A stretch of DNA of 64,000 nt from CADEED01 sp036677145 (GCA_036677145.1 JAKFFF010000101.1:1-64000), one strand, 5' to 3'. Positions 16,927 to 26,531 are shown, counted from the first letter of the stretch. Numbers and translations: made by a program. The notes: generated by a model from the letters alone, not told the origin.

Positions 16927-18054
16927 ATGAAGAGGTACGTCCACTTTCCGAAGGTCGAAGGCCAGGCGTCGCGCCAGGCGCACGCCGACCTGCCCGCGGG
17001 CACGTACGAGCGCGAGATCAGCAAGGAAGGTTTCTTCGGTCCGGCGGCGCATGTTTATCACCGCCACCCGCCCACGGGCTGGAGCAACTTCGAAGGCCCG
17101 CTGCGCCCGCACGCGTTCGACTGCACGAAACTCGCGGGCAGCGCACCCTCCCCCTGGGGCGCCGCGGAGCTGCTGTTCAATGCCGCGGTGCGCGTACGAT
17201 TCTGGAATCTCGACGCCGACATGCCCGCGCTGGCGCGCAACGCGGACGGCGACGATCTGTTGTTCATACACACGGGCAGCGGCGCGCTGTTCTGCGATTA
17301 CGGCCACCTGACATTCGAGGCGGGCGACTACATCCTGATCCCGCGCGGCACGATGTGGCGCCTGACTCTCACGCAACCACTGCGCGCGCTGCTCATCGAG
17401 GCCACCAACAACTCCTTCCGCCTGCCGGACAAGGGTCTCGTCGGTCCGCACGCAATCTTCGACGCGGCCATGCTCGACACGCCGCGCATCGACGACGCCT
17501 TCCTCGAACAGCAGGGCGAGCGTGAATGGCGGGTAGAAATCAAACGCCGCGGCGCTACATCCGTCGTCACTTATCCCTTCAACCCGCTCGACGCGGTGGG
17601 CTGGCACGGCGACCTCTCGGTCGTGCGCATCAACATGCGCGACCTGCGGCCTCTGATGAGTCATCGCTATCACCTGCCGCCGTCCGCGCATACGACCTTC
17701 CTCGCGGACCGCTTCGTAGTTTGCAGCTTCGTGCCGCGGCCCTTCGAATCCGATCCGGGCGCGATGAAGGTGCCCTTCTTCCACAACAACGACGACTACG
17801 ACGAGGTCATCTTCTATCACGCCGGCAATTTCTTCAGCCGTGACAACATCCATCCCGGCATGATCACGTTGCATCCCGGCGGCTTCACGCACGGGCCGCA
17901 TCCAAAGGCGCTCAAGAACGTGTTCACGCAGGCGAAACCGGCGACCGACGAATACGCCGTGATGATCGACACGCGCGATGCACTCGAACTCGCGCCCGAC
18001 GCGGCGCGCATCGAGTGGCACGGATACGTCGACAGCTGGAAAACGGCCAAATGA
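16927..18054 (+). CDS. hmgA: Homogentisate 1,2-dioxygenase
   Basis: A 375-residue protein of the homogentisate dioxygenase family, which opens the ring of homogentisate to maleylacetoacetate in tyrosine and phenylalanine breakdown. The N-terminal half forms a beta sandwich (GNLDADMPALARNADGDDLLF-like region, HTGSGALFCDYGHLTFEAGD). The C-terminal half carries the iron site: FFHNNDDYDEVIFYH gives the first His and Glu, and HPGGFTHGPHP the last His. It is shorter than the animal/Pseudomonas form (about 430), as in a group of bacterial homologues. Its stop overlaps the fahA start by four bases (ATGA), indicating co-translation. A palindromic operator precedes it. Confidence 0.9.
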   Translation: MKRYVHFPKVEGQASRQAHADLPAGTYEREISKEGFFGPAAHVYHRHPPTGWSNFEGPLRPHAFDCTKLAGSAPSPWGAAELLFNAAVRVRFWNLDADMPALARNADGDDLLFIHTGSGALFCDYGHLTFEAGDYILIPRGTMWRLTLTQPLRALLIEATNNSFRLPDKGLVGPHAIFDAAMLDTPRIDDAFLEQQGEREWRVEIKRRGATSVVTYPFNPLDAVGWHGDLSVVRINMRDLRPLMSHRYHLPPSAHTTFLADRFVVCSFVPRPFESDPGAMKVPFFHNNDDYDEVIFYHAGNFFSRDNIHPGMITLHPGGFTHGPHPKALKNVFTQAKPATDEYAVMIDTRDALELAPDAARIEWHGYVDSWKTAK

Positions 18055-19040
18055 AACTCGCCACTTTGAAGCGCGGCGGACGCGATGGCCGCCTGGCGCT
18101 GGTGAGTCGCGATCTCACACGCTGCCAACTCGTGCCGGGCATCGCCCCCACGATGCAGGCCGCACTCGATGACTGGGCACAGGTCGCGCCACGCCTCGCC
18201 GAACGCGCGGCAGCGCTCGAACTCAGCTCCAGCCATGCCGAGGTGATGCCGTTCGACCCCGCGCAATGCGCGGCCCCACTGCCGCGCGCCTATCAATGGG
18301 TCGACGGAAGCGCCTACGTGAATCACGTCGAACTCGTGCGCAAGGCGCGCGGCGCGGAAATGCCGGCCTCGTTCTGGACCGATCCGCTCGTGTACCAAGG
18401 CGGTTCCGACGATCTGCTCGGCCCGCGGGACGATGCGCCGTTCGGTTCGGAGGAATGGGGCATCGACCTGGAGGCGGAAGTCGCGGTGATCACCGACGAC
18501 GTGCCGATGGGCACGGACGCCGCCGCGGCCGCACCCCACATCAAACTAGTCGCGCTCGTTAACGACTGGTCCTTGCGCAGCCTGATTCCCGGCGAGCTCG
18601 CCAAGGGCTTCGGTTTCTACCAGTCGAAACCCGCGACGGCATTTTCACCGGTCGCGGTCACACCCGATGAGCTCGGAGCCGCGTGGCGGGACAGCAAGGT
18701 GCACCTGCCGCTGGTGAGCCGCATCAATGGCGTGGACTTCGGCCGGCCAGATGCCGGCACCGACATGACGTTCAGCTTCGCGCAGCTCATCGCACACGTG
18801 ACGAAAACCCGCCGGCTCGGCGCGGGTACGATCGTCGGCTCCGGCACGGTTTCGAACTACGACCGCTCGCGCGGCTCGAGCTGCCTCGCGGAACGCCGCA
18901 CTCTCGAACATCTCGAGTCCGGCAGTCCGCGCACGCCGTTCCTGAAATTCGGCGACCGCGTGTCGATCGAGATGTTCGATGGGGATGGCCGCAGCATCTT
19001 CGGCGCACTCGACAATAAAGTGGTGCGCGCCGGTAGTTAG
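18051..19040 (+). CDS. fahA: Fumarylacetoacetate hydrolase family protein
   Basis: A 329-residue protein starting in the ATGA overlap with hmgA. It should cleave fumarylacetoacetate to fumarate and acetoacetate, the last step of tyrosine breakdown. The FAH C-terminal fold is seen in EEWGIDLEAEVAVITDDVP (metal-binding acidic residues), NDWSLRSLIPGELAKGFGFY, QSKPATAFSPVAVTPDELG and a closing FGDRVSIEMFDGDG. The pairing with hmgA makes the substrate fairly sure. No maleylacetoacetate isomerase is next to it, so that step must be encoded elsewhere or be bypassed. It converges on ybaK with 21 bp between stops. Confidence 0.93.
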   Translation: MKLATLKRGGRDGRLALVSRDLTRCQLVPGIAPTMQAALDDWAQVAPRLAERAAALELSSSHAEVMPFDPAQCAAPLPRAYQWVDGSAYVNHVELVRKARGAEMPASFWTDPLVYQGGSDDLLGPRDDAPFGSEEWGIDLEAEVAVITDDVPMGTDAAAAAPHIKLVALVNDWSLRSLIPGELAKGFGFYQSKPATAFSPVAVTPDELGAAWRDSKVHLPLVSRINGVDFGRPDAGTDMTFSFAQLIAHVTKTRRLGAGTIVGSGTVSNYDRSRGSSCLAERRTLEHLESGSPRTPFLKFGDRVSIEMFDGDGRSIFGALDNKVVRAGS

Positions 19041-19061
19041 CGTGCACGCGCCAGACCCGCG

Positions 19062-19544
19062 TCAAACGATCGCTACTTCGACCATCACCGGTTCAAGCAC
19101 CCGCACCAGATCCCGCGGGTCGATCCCCACGAGAAAACCGCGCGCACCCCCGTTGATGTAGATACGTGGCAATGTGGCGATGGATTTCTCGCAGTACACG
19201 GGCATCGCGCGTTTCAAGCCGAACGGCGAAGTGCCGCCGACCAGGTAGCCCGAATGCCGGTCCGCGACCTCCGGTGCGCACGGCGCGACACTTTTCACCC
19301 CGATCTGCCGCGCGAGATTCTTCGCCGAAACTTCACGATCGCCGTGCATGAGGATGCACAGCGGCTTGCGCGACTCGTCCTCGAAGATCAGCGTTTTCAC
19401 GACGCTGTGTTCGTCGACGCCCAGGTGCTGCGCGGAGGCGTGTGTGCCGCCGCGCGGCTCCCATGCATAAAGGTGCGGCGTGAACGGCACCTTGTGCTGG
19501 CGCAGCGCGCGGATCGCCATCGTGACCGGATAGTCGGTCGCCAC
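19062..19544 (-). CDS. ybaK: Cys-tRNA(Pro) deacylase YbaK/EbsC
   Basis: A 160-residue single-domain protein. It clears cysteine wrongly loaded on tRNA(Pro) in the cytoplasm. Family marks are the GVDEHSVVKTLIFEDE segment with the catalytic-site Lys, LARQIGVKSVAPCAP, and GYLVGGTSPFGLKRAMPVY, the GGxSPxG loop that defines the YbaK group, followed by YINGGARGFLVGIDP. The length equals that of the known proteins. It starts eight bases after the GH95 stop on the same strand, so it may be the last gene of that operon, an odd pairing with no clear meaning. Confidence 0.93.
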   Translation of the reverse strand: MATDYPVTMAIRALRQHKVPFTPHLYAWEPRGGTHASAQHLGVDEHSVVKTLIFEDESRKPLCILMHGDREVSAKNLARQIGVKSVAPCAPEVADRHSGYLVGGTSPFGLKRAMPVYCEKSIATLPRIYINGGARGFLVGIDPRDLVRVLEPVMVEVAIV

Positions 19545-19551
19545 GGGAGTG

Positions 19552-21891
19552 TTACGCGAAATCCGCCGCGCTCACGGACACCTGGCGGCCACGCGCGACG
19601 CGGATGCGCCGGACGCGCTCCCCGTAACGCAGTCGCGCCTCTCCGCCGGGTTTTCCACGCACGAGCGCGGACACCAATGCACCGTCCCGCCACTCGAGAT
19701 CCAGCTCGAATCCGCCGCGCGCCCGCACTCCCCGCACCGCCCCCGTGGGCCACGCGCGCGGCAGCGCCGGCAGCAGGTCGATCTCGCCGTCGACACACTG
19801 CAGCAGCATTTCCAGGATGCCGTTCGCCCCACCGAAATTTCCGTCGATCTGGAACGGAGGATGCGCGTCGAACATGTTCGGGTAGGTGCGCGATGGATCG
19901 AGCAGTAGTTTGACCACCGAATGGGTGTGTTCGGCTTCGCGCAGGCGCGCCCAGAGATTGATGCGCCAGGCGATGGCCCAACCCGTGGACAAATCGCCGC
20001 GCAGCTCCAGCGATTTCCTGGCCGCGGCCGCGAGCGCGGGCGTGCGCCGCACCGTGATCTGCTCGCTCGGAAACAGCGCATACAGATGCGAGACGTGGCG
20101 ATGATCCGGCTCCGGCGCCTCCATGTCCCAGTCCTCCATCCACTCCTGCAGCTGCCCTGCCTTGCCGATGCGGTCCGGCGGCAATTGCGCGCGCGCCGCG
20201 GCGCAGGCCTTCCGAAAATCCGCATCACGCCCGAGGATCTCCGCGGCCGCGATGCAGTTCGCGAAGAGGTCACGCAGGATCTGGCTGTCCATGGCGGGAC
20301 CCGCGCAGATCGAGCCGCCGTGCGGATGGTCGTTCTCCGGCGAGATGGAAGGACTGGTGACCAGGAACCTGCCCGTGGGATCCTTCACCAGCGTATCGAG
20401 GAAGAATTCGGCCGCGCCCTTCATGAGTGGATAGACATCCGATAGATAGGCGCGGTCGCGGCCGTAGTCGTAGTGGTCCCAGAGGTGTTTGCTCAGCCAC
20501 GCGCCACCCGTGGGCCACATGCCCCATTTCGCGCCATCGATCGGCGCGGAGGCCCGCCACAGGTCCGTGTTGTGATGCGCCACCCAGCCGCGCGCGCCGT
20601 AGTTCACGCGCGCGGTGCGCGCACCGGTGATCGCGAGTTCCTTGACCATCGCCACCAGCGGTTGGACACACTCGGCGAGGTTCGTCGGCTCCGCCGGCCA
20701 GTAGTTCATCTCGGTGTTGATGTTGATCGTGTACTTCGAGCCCCAGGGCGCGGACAACTTGTCGTTCCACAATCCCTGAAGATTCGCGGGCTGGGCGCCG
20801 GGGCGCGAGCAGGAAATCATCAGGTAACGCGCGTAGTTGAAATACAGCGTGGCGAGCTGCGGATCGTTCGATGTCTGCGACATGCGGATGCGCACGTTGG
20901 TGGGCTGATTGCTCGCCTCCGTCTCGCCGAGGGCGAGCGACACGCGCCGGAACAGACGACGATGGTCCGCGACGTGCGCTTCGAAGAGTTCGCCGTATGA
21001 CTTGCCCGCGGCGGCCGCGAGTTGCGCCCGCGCCTTCGCCGCGGGATCTGCGCTCACATCATCGAAGCGCTTGAAGCTGGTGGCGATCGCGACCAGGACC
21101 AGCGCCGAATCCGCCCCTTCGACGACAATCTCGCCGTCGCGCATCTGCACCGCACCGCCTTGTGCCGAAGCCCGCGCCCGCGCTTCGAAACGCAGCGCCG
21201 CGGGGATGCCATGTTGCGAGGTGTTCTTGCCGTCCAGGACGAGCGCGTCGCCATCGGCGAGCACCGCGCCCGGCATCGGCGTTTCGAACGCGGCGCGGAA
21301 ACTAACCGCGCCCGGTTTGTCGGCGGTGATGCGCATGACGAGCACCTGGTCGACCGCCGAGACGAACGTTTCGCGCAGGTATTCCACGCCGTCGCGACGG
21401 AACCGCACCGCCGAAAGCGCCGTGTCGAGATCGAGTTCGCGACGATAGTCATCGGCGAACGAAGACGGCGAGAAGGTCAGGATCAGGTCGCCCACCGTCT
21501 GGTACGAGGGCATGCTCATCGGCCGCGCCATCATCTTTTTCTGCGCGAGGTCCTGCGCCTCGGCGTATTTTCCGGCGGCGATCAGCTCGCGCACCCGCGG
21601 CAGCGCCGCCAGCGCTTCGGGATTCGAAGGGTCGTAGGGCCCGCCCGCGAACAACGTGTCTTCGTTGAGCTGCAGACGCTCGCGCGCAACGCCGCCGAAC
21701 ACCATCGCGCCCAGACGGCCATTGCCGAGCGGCAGCGCTTCAGTCCACGCTTCAGCGGGCTGGCGATACCAGAGACGCGTGGCGTTCTCGATGAAGGGAA
21801 TCGATTGCGCCGGTACCGAAGCAGACCATCCACCGACTGCCGTCGCACCCAGGGCGATGCCGCCCTTGATTGCATTTCGTCGCGTGACCAT
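19552..21891 (-). CDS. GH95 glycoside hydrolase, probable alpha-L-fucosidase, Tat-exported
   Basis: A 779-residue protein. The N-terminus MVTRRNAIKGGIALGATAVG is a twin-arginine signal. The GH95 domain begins LWYRQPAEAWTEALPLGNGR (about 40-59) and continues GAMVFGGVARERLQLNEDTLFAGGPYD, then the (alpha/alpha)6 barrel with NLQGLWNDKLSAPWGSKYT, NINTEMNYWPAEPTNL, and near the end MFDAHPPFQIDGNFGGANGI. These are the classic GH95 phrases for enzymes acting on alpha-1,2-L-fucosides or L-galactosides of plant or algal polymers. The length is typical. It follows the SnoaL-like gene by three bases and precedes ybaK. Confidence 0.95.
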   Translation of the reverse strand: MVTRRNAIKGGIALGATAVGGWSASVPAQSIPFIENATRLWYRQPAEAWTEALPLGNGRLGAMVFGGVARERLQLNEDTLFAGGPYDPSNPEALAALPRVRELIAAGKYAEAQDLAQKKMMARPMSMPSYQTVGDLILTFSPSSFADDYRRELDLDTALSAVRFRRDGVEYLRETFVSAVDQVLVMRITADKPGAVSFRAAFETPMPGAVLADGDALVLDGKNTSQHGIPAALRFEARARASAQGGAVQMRDGEIVVEGADSALVLVAIATSFKRFDDVSADPAAKARAQLAAAAGKSYGELFEAHVADHRRLFRRVSLALGETEASNQPTNVRIRMSQTSNDPQLATLYFNYARYLMISCSRPGAQPANLQGLWNDKLSAPWGSKYTININTEMNYWPAEPTNLAECVQPLVAMVKELAITGARTARVNYGARGWVAHHNTDLWRASAPIDGAKWGMWPTGGAWLSKHLWDHYDYGRDRAYLSDVYPLMKGAAEFFLDTLVKDPTGRFLVTSPSISPENDHPHGGSICAGPAMDSQILRDLFANCIAAAEILGRDADFRKACAAARAQLPPDRIGKAGQLQEWMEDWDMEAPEPDHRHVSHLYALFPSEQITVRRTPALAAAARKSLELRGDLSTGWAIAWRINLWARLREAEHTHSVVKLLLDPSRTYPNMFDAHPPFQIDGNFGGANGILEMLLQCVDGEIDLLPALPRAWPTGAVRGVRARGGFELDLEWRDGALVSALVRGKPGGEARLRYGERVRRIRVARGRQVSVSAADFA

Positions 21892-21894
21892 CGC

Positions 21895-22353
21895 CTATTG
21901 TTTCCTGTCGACGGCCGCGCAGTCGCACACCGGGCAACCGCGGTCGAAGATGATTTTCCACTCGCCGGATTTCTCGCGGCGCCAGATCGACGTGAACGTT
22001 CCGACGCGTTTGCCCGCCGGGTCGAGCACTGGCCCCGTCGACAACGCGAGTTCGCCACCTGGCTGCACCTCGACGAGTTCGGGAGCCCATGAGAACGGCG
22101 CCTGCGGGGCATCGAAGAACTTCTGCCAGTCAGCGAGCACTTCCTGCGGGCTGCGCAGCGTCTTGTCCCCGGCAAGCCAGATGATGTCGGGAGCGATCAT
22201 GTCGACGAACTTGCGCGTATCCCGATCCGCCAGCGTCTTCGCGAACGCGATCTCGGTGGCCCGCACCTGCTCGACCAGCGATGCCGGCCGGTCCGCGGCC
22301 ACCACGAACGGCGCCACGAACAACAGCGCAAACAATCTCGTTGCAGGACGCAT
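21895..22353 (-). CDS. Secreted SnoaL/DUF4440-like protein
   Basis: A 152-residue protein with a signal peptide (MRPATRLFALLFVAPFVVA). The ATG at 22353 is preferred to the one at 22359 because of its spacing from GGAG. The mature chain shows an NTF2-like fold of the SnoaL/DUF4440 type: helix VEQVRATEIAFAKTLADRD, FVDMIAPDIIWLAG, and the final strand WKIIFDRGCPVCDC with three cysteines close together, which may bind metal or pair. It sits three bases upstream of the GH95 gene on the same strand, so it is likely part of the same transcript. Its role is unknown. Confidence 0.8.
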   Translation of the reverse strand: MRPATRLFALLFVAPFVVAADRPASLVEQVRATEIAFAKTLADRDTRKFVDMIAPDIIWLAGDKTLRSPQEVLADWQKFFDAPQAPFSWAPELVEVQPGGELALSTGPVLDPAGKRVGTFTSIWRREKSGEWKIIFDRGCPVCDCAAVDRKQ

Positions 22354-22445
22354 CGGCATCTCCCTACACAACATTTCCCACAGTTGCCGCGGATACTACC
22401 TTTGGGGAGGGCGGAGCCGCATCGCCTGATGGCACAATCGTTCCC

Positions 22446-23120
22446 ATGGGCAACTTCACGACATTGATGGCTCGCGACGGCCACGAATTCAACGCTTGGC
22501 TCGCCGCACCGACGGGCCCCGCCCGCGGCGCACTGGTCATCGCACAGGAAATTTTCGGCGTGAATCATCACATCCGCGGGGTTGCCGACGGGTTCGCCGC
22601 CGATGGCTACGTGGTCATCGCGCCCTGTCTGTTCGACCGCATCCGCCGGGGCATCGAACTCGGTTATTCCGAAACCGAAGTAAAGGAAGGCCGCGGTTAC
22701 CGTCTGCAGGTCCCGCTCGAGAAGACGCTGCTCGATCTGGCGGCGTCCATCAACGTGGTCAAACACGCCGGACGCGTCGCGGCCGTGGGTTATTGCTGGG
22801 GCGGAACGCTGGCCTATGTCGCGGCCTGCAACCTGCCGGTGAGCTGCGCGGTGTCGTATTACGGCGGCCAGATCCGCGATCACCTCGCGAAATCGCCGCG
22901 CCGGCCGGTGATGTATCACTTCGGCGAGAAGGATCCCTACATTCCCGCGAGCGACATCGAGAAGATCCGCGCGGCCGATCCGAACGGCGAATTCCACATC
23001 TATCCGGCCGACCACGGATTCAATTGCGACGAACGCGGCAGTTACGACGCACCGAGCGCGCAACTCGCGCGTGAACGCACGCTGGCGTTCCTCGCCGCAC
23101 AGATGGAGAAGAAGTCATGA
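22446..23120 (+). CDS. Dienelactone hydrolase family protein
   Basis: A 224-residue alpha/beta hydrolase. Its ATG at 22446 starts MGNFTTLMARDGHEF, the usual opening for the family; a longer frame upstream has no family sequence. The triad is visible: nucleophile Cys117 in GYCWGG, Asp in FGEKDPYIP, and His in YPADHGFNCDER. Dienelactone hydrolases open lactones formed in aromatic breakdown, but many relatives have other ester substrates. Its stop overlaps the gabD start (ATGA), and the MFS gene follows, so the three may form one operon. Confidence 0.93.
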   Translation: MGNFTTLMARDGHEFNAWLAAPTGPARGALVIAQEIFGVNHHIRGVADGFAADGYVVIAPCLFDRIRRGIELGYSETEVKEGRGYRLQVPLEKTLLDLAASINVVKHAGRVAAVGYCWGGTLAYVAACNLPVSCAVSYYGGQIRDHLAKSPRRPVMYHFGEKDPYIPASDIEKIRAADPNGEFHIYPADHGFNCDERGSYDAPSAQLARERTLAFLAAQMEKKS

Positions 23121-24568
23121 AACTCTCGGACCCCACATTGCTGAAACAGCAATGCCTGATCGCCGGTGGCTGGCGCGACGCCGATTCCGGCGCGACCGCC
23201 GCCGTGAACAATCCCGCCAGCGGCGAGAAGTTAGGCACGGTCCCCGACATGGGCGCGGCCGAAGCGCGCCGCGCCATCGAAGCCGCGCACGCCGCGCAGC
23301 CCGCCTGGGCGCGCAAGACCGCGGGTGAACGCGCGCGCATCCTGCGCAAGTGGTTCGAACTGATGATGGCGAACCTGAACGACCTCGCGATCATCATGAC
23401 CGCCGAGCAGGGCAAACCACTCGCGGAATCGAAGGGCGAGATCGCCTACGCCGCGGCGTTCATCGAGTGGTTCGCGGAAGAAGGCAAACGCGTTTACGGC
23501 GACATCATCCCCGGGCACCAGCCCGACAAACGCATCATGGTTCTTCGCCAGCCGGTCGGCGTGGTCGCGGCGATCACGCCGTGGAATTTTCCGGCGGCCA
23601 TGATCACTCGCAAGGCCGGCCCCGCGCTCGCGGCGGGCTGCACGTTCGTCGTGAAACCCGCGCTCCAGACGCCCTACTCCGCACTCGCCATGGCGAAACT
23701 CGCGATCGACGCGGGCATTCCCGAAGGCGTATTCAATGTGATCACGGGTGACGCGGTCGCGATCGGCGGCGAGTTCACCGGCAGTCCGCTGGTGCGCAAG
23801 GTCACGTTCACCGGCTCGACGCCGGTGGGCAAACTACTCATGAAGCAGTGCGCCGGCACCGTGAAGAAGGTCGCCCTCGAGCTCGGCGGCAACGCACCCT
23901 TCATCGTGCTCGACGATGCCGACCTCGACGCGGCCGTCGCTGGCGCGATCCAGAGCAAGTACCGCAACACCGGCCAGACCTGTGTATGCGCGAACCGCTT
24001 CATCGTGCACGCGAAGATATACGACGCGTTCGCGCAGAAGCTGATCGACGAGGTCGGGAAGCTGCGCGTCGGCGATGGCCTCAAGGGTGAGACCGACCAG
24101 GGCCCGTTGATCGACGACAAGGCGCTCGCGAAAGTCGAGCAGCATGTCGCGGATGCCAAGGCCAAGGGCGCCGGTGTCGCGGCCGGCGGCCAGCGGCATG
24201 CGCTCGGCGGCACGTTCTACCAGCCGACCGTTCTCACGAACGTCACGAGCGGGATGCTGCTCGCGCGCGAGGAAACCTTCGGGCCGGTCGCGCCGCTGTT
24301 CCGCGTCAACTCGGATGAAGAGGCGATCCGGCTGGCAAATGACACCGAGTTCGGACTCGCGGCCTATCTGTACACGCGCGACCTTGCGCGCTCGTGGCGC
24401 GTCACCGAAGCGCTCGAATACGGCATCGTGGGACTCAATACCGGACTCATCTCCACGGAAGTCGCGCCATTCGGCGGCGTGAAGGAAAGCGGCATCGGCC
24501 GCGAGGGATCCAAGTACGGCATCCTCGAGTTCACCGAAATAAAGTACGTCTGCGTCGGCGGCATCTGA
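23117..24568 (+). CDS. gabD: NAD(P)-dependent succinate-semialdehyde dehydrogenase
   Basis: A 483-residue aldehyde dehydrogenase. It would oxidise succinate semialdehyde to succinate, feeding GABA or related carbon into the TCA cycle. Signature pieces are ITPWNFPAAMITRK (cofactor binding), FTGSTPVGKLLM, LELGGNAPFIV (general base Glu) and NTGQTCVCANRF with the nucleophile Cys289; ETFGPVAPLF and EVAPFGGVKESGIGREGS close the domain. The DKRIMV and R-x-x-x-V context and the length match GabD. Start overlaps the preceding gene by four bases. The match to SSADH within the large family is by overall resemblance. Confidence 0.9.
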   Translation: MKLSDPTLLKQQCLIAGGWRDADSGATAAVNNPASGEKLGTVPDMGAAEARRAIEAAHAAQPAWARKTAGERARILRKWFELMMANLNDLAIIMTAEQGKPLAESKGEIAYAAAFIEWFAEEGKRVYGDIIPGHQPDKRIMVLRQPVGVVAAITPWNFPAAMITRKAGPALAAGCTFVVKPALQTPYSALAMAKLAIDAGIPEGVFNVITGDAVAIGGEFTGSPLVRKVTFTGSTPVGKLLMKQCAGTVKKVALELGGNAPFIVLDDADLDAAVAGAIQSKYRNTGQTCVCANRFIVHAKIYDAFAQKLIDEVGKLRVGDGLKGETDQGPLIDDKALAKVEQHVADAKAKGAGVAAGGQRHALGGTFYQPTVLTNVTSGMLLAREETFGPVAPLFRVNSDEEAIRLANDTEFGLAAYLYTRDLARSWRVTEALEYGIVGLNTGLISTEVAPFGGVKESGIGREGSKYGILEFTEIKYVCVGGI

Positions 24569-24587
24569 TCCCGCGCGCGTAAGTCCG

Positions 24588-25775
24588 ATGCGCGCGCGAC
24601 ATCTCATTCCGCTGCTGGCGGCCTGCAGCGCCATCGGCTCGATCGGAAATTTCCTGTTCCTGCCGGCGCTGCCCAAGATCGGCGAATTCTTCGAGGTCGA
24701 TTCCGGCACGGCGCAACTCACCGTCACGGCCTACATGATTGCGTTCGCGTTCGGCGTGTTGTTGTCGGGCCCGCTCACGGATCGCTTTGGCCGCCGGCCG
24801 ATCCTGATAGGTGGCCTCGCGCTGTCGGGTTGCGCGGCATTTCTGTGTTACTTCGCGCCGACGATGGGTTTTTTCGTGGCCGCACGCGTCGTGCAGGGTG
24901 CGGCCGGCGGCGCGGGCATCACGGTGTCACGCGCCAGCGTCGGTGACCTGTTCGAAGAGAGCGAGCTCGCGCGGATGTACGCCATCCTGACGATGGCGCT
25001 GGTGATGGGGACGAGCCTCGCGCCTTATGCGGGTGGACTCCTCACAACCTTGCTCGGGTGGCACGCGGGGTTCCTGATCCTCGGCGGCGCGGCCTTCGTC
25101 ATCGCGATGGCCTGCTACGCCTGGCTGCCGGAAACGCGCGCCGCAAACGCCCACACGCACAGTTTCGCGGTCTTGTGGCGCGAGTCGCGCGCGGTAATCG
25201 CCAAACGCGCCTTCCTCGGCTACCTCATGGAAGCCTCGTTCGTGTACGCGTTGTTCTTCGTCTTCGCATCGTTGGCGCCGTACGTCATGGTCAATGTGCT
25301 GCACATGGAAGCCGACCGCTTCGGCTTGTATTACCTGTTCCTCGCCGTCGGGTTCTTTCTCGGCAACCTGCACGTCTCGCGCTCCGGCCCTGGCCACGAC
25401 GTCGACCGCCAGATGAAAGGCGGGCTCGAGCTGCAGCTCGTGGGCTCGGCGCTGGCTCTGGCCCTGGTGTTGCTCGGCTTCTCGCATCCGCTCGCCGTGT
25501 TCATGCCGATGATGATTTTTTCCTATGGTCAGGGCCTGACATTGCCGAACCTGATCGCGCACGGCGTGCGGCTCGCGCCGAATTACGCCGGGGTGGCGGC
25601 GAGCATCTTCGGATTCGCGCAACTCGCGTTGTCGGCACTCGCGGTGCAGGCGATGGGTTATGTCCCGACCAACAGCTGGCTGCCGCCGCTGTTGTTTTGC
25701 GCCATCGGCGCCGCGGCGACGTACCTGGCGGCACTGGCGCTCCGGCGGCGCGAACGCGCGGCCGGAAGCGCGTAG
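24588..25775 (+). CDS. MFS drug-efflux transporter, Bcr/CflA type
   Basis: A 395-residue inner-membrane protein with about twelve hydrophobic segments. The first half shows FLFLPALPKIGEFFEV in TM1 and GPLTDRFGRRPILIGG, the MFS signature loop between TM2 and TM3. RVVQGAAGGAGITVSRA lies in TM4 and matches the Bcr/CflA motif. A proton-driven exporter is likely; the substrate cannot be read from sequence. It starts 20 bp after gabD on the same strand, so it may export or import a compound linked to that pathway. Confidence 0.88.
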   Translation: MRARHLIPLLAACSAIGSIGNFLFLPALPKIGEFFEVDSGTAQLTVTAYMIAFAFGVLLSGPLTDRFGRRPILIGGLALSGCAAFLCYFAPTMGFFVAARVVQGAAGGAGITVSRASVGDLFEESELARMYAILTMALVMGTSLAPYAGGLLTTLLGWHAGFLILGGAAFVIAMACYAWLPETRAANAHTHSFAVLWRESRAVIAKRAFLGYLMEASFVYALFFVFASLAPYVMVNVLHMEADRFGLYYLFLAVGFFLGNLHVSRSGPGHDVDRQMKGGLELQLVGSALALALVLLGFSHPLAVFMPMMIFSYGQGLTLPNLIAHGVRLAPNYAGVAASIFGFAQLALSALAVQAMGYVPTNSWLPPLLFCAIGAAATYLAALALRRRERAAGSA

Positions 25776-25811
25776 CCAAGCACGCGGGAAGCCGCGTACA
25801 CTCGCGCGCCA

Positions 25812-26531
25812 GTGCTCGGCAAGTTTCACGAAATCAGCATCGAAACGGCGGACATCGCGGAATCGGTGGCGTTCTACGAGCGGCTCGGCTTCACGCAGGT
25901 CGGCACGAACGACACATGGCAGCACCCATACGGCGTGCTGACCGATGGCAAGCTGTACATCGGGCTGCATCAGTTCAAATTTCCATCGCCGACGATCACG
26001 TACGTCAAATCCGGCGTCGCGCACCAGTCGCTCGCGATCGAGAAACACGGCGTCGAGCTCGCGTGGAAACGCACCGGCGACGATGTATTCAATGAAGTCG
26101 GATTTCTCGACCCTTCGGGCCAGGCCGTGCGCGTGCAGGAAGCGCCGACCCATTTCGCGAGCGATCGCGAGCTCGGCGAACCTTCGCTGTGCGGCGACTT
26201 CGCCGAATTCAGCCTGCCCGCCGGCGACTTCGCGCAGATGCGCGCGTTCTGGGAACCGCTCGGATTCGTCGCGATGGAAGAGAGCGAAGCGCCCTACCCG
26301 CGCATGTCGATGACCAGCGATTACATCGATCTCGGCGTGCATCGCCCGCGCATGATGGAAGCCCCGATGCTGGTGTTCACCGAAGCCGACATGGGCGAAC
26401 GCATCGAACGGCTACGCTCGCTCGGCTTGGATTTCTCGGACGAGTTGCCGCGCGGCCTCGATCCGCGGCACAGCGCGCTCATCGAGTCGCCCGAAGGCAC
26501 GTTGCTGCTGCTCGTCGCGTCGCTCGACTAG
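25812..26531 (+). CDS. Two-domain VOC (glyoxalase-like) protein
   Basis: A 239-residue protein starting with GTG at 25812. Two vicinal-oxygen-chelate repeats are seen: HEISIETADIAESVAFYERLG (residues 5-25) and a second near EFSLPAGDFAQMRAFWEPLG (about 135). Each ends with a Glu-rich strand (NEVGFLDPSGQAVRVQE; ALIESPEGTLLLLV). These folds bind metal in dioxygenases, glyoxalases and resistance proteins; the metal ligands here are not clear enough for a more exact name. It lies 36 bp after the MFS gene. Confidence 0.8.
   Translation: MLGKFHEISIETADIAESVAFYERLGFTQVGTNDTWQHPYGVLTDGKLYIGLHQFKFPSPTITYVKSGVAHQSLAIEKHGVELAWKRTGDDVFNEVGFLDPSGQAVRVQEAPTHFASDRELGEPSLCGDFAEFSLPAGDFAQMRAFWEPLGFVAMEESEAPYPRMSMTSDYIDLGVHRPRMMEAPMLVFTEADMGERIERLRSLGLDFSDELPRGLDPRHSALIESPEGTLLLLVASLD

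Noticed and set aside
24927..26342. A 471-codon minus-strand frame across the MFS and VOC genes
   Set aside because: It covers two real genes on the other strand and has low-complexity composition.
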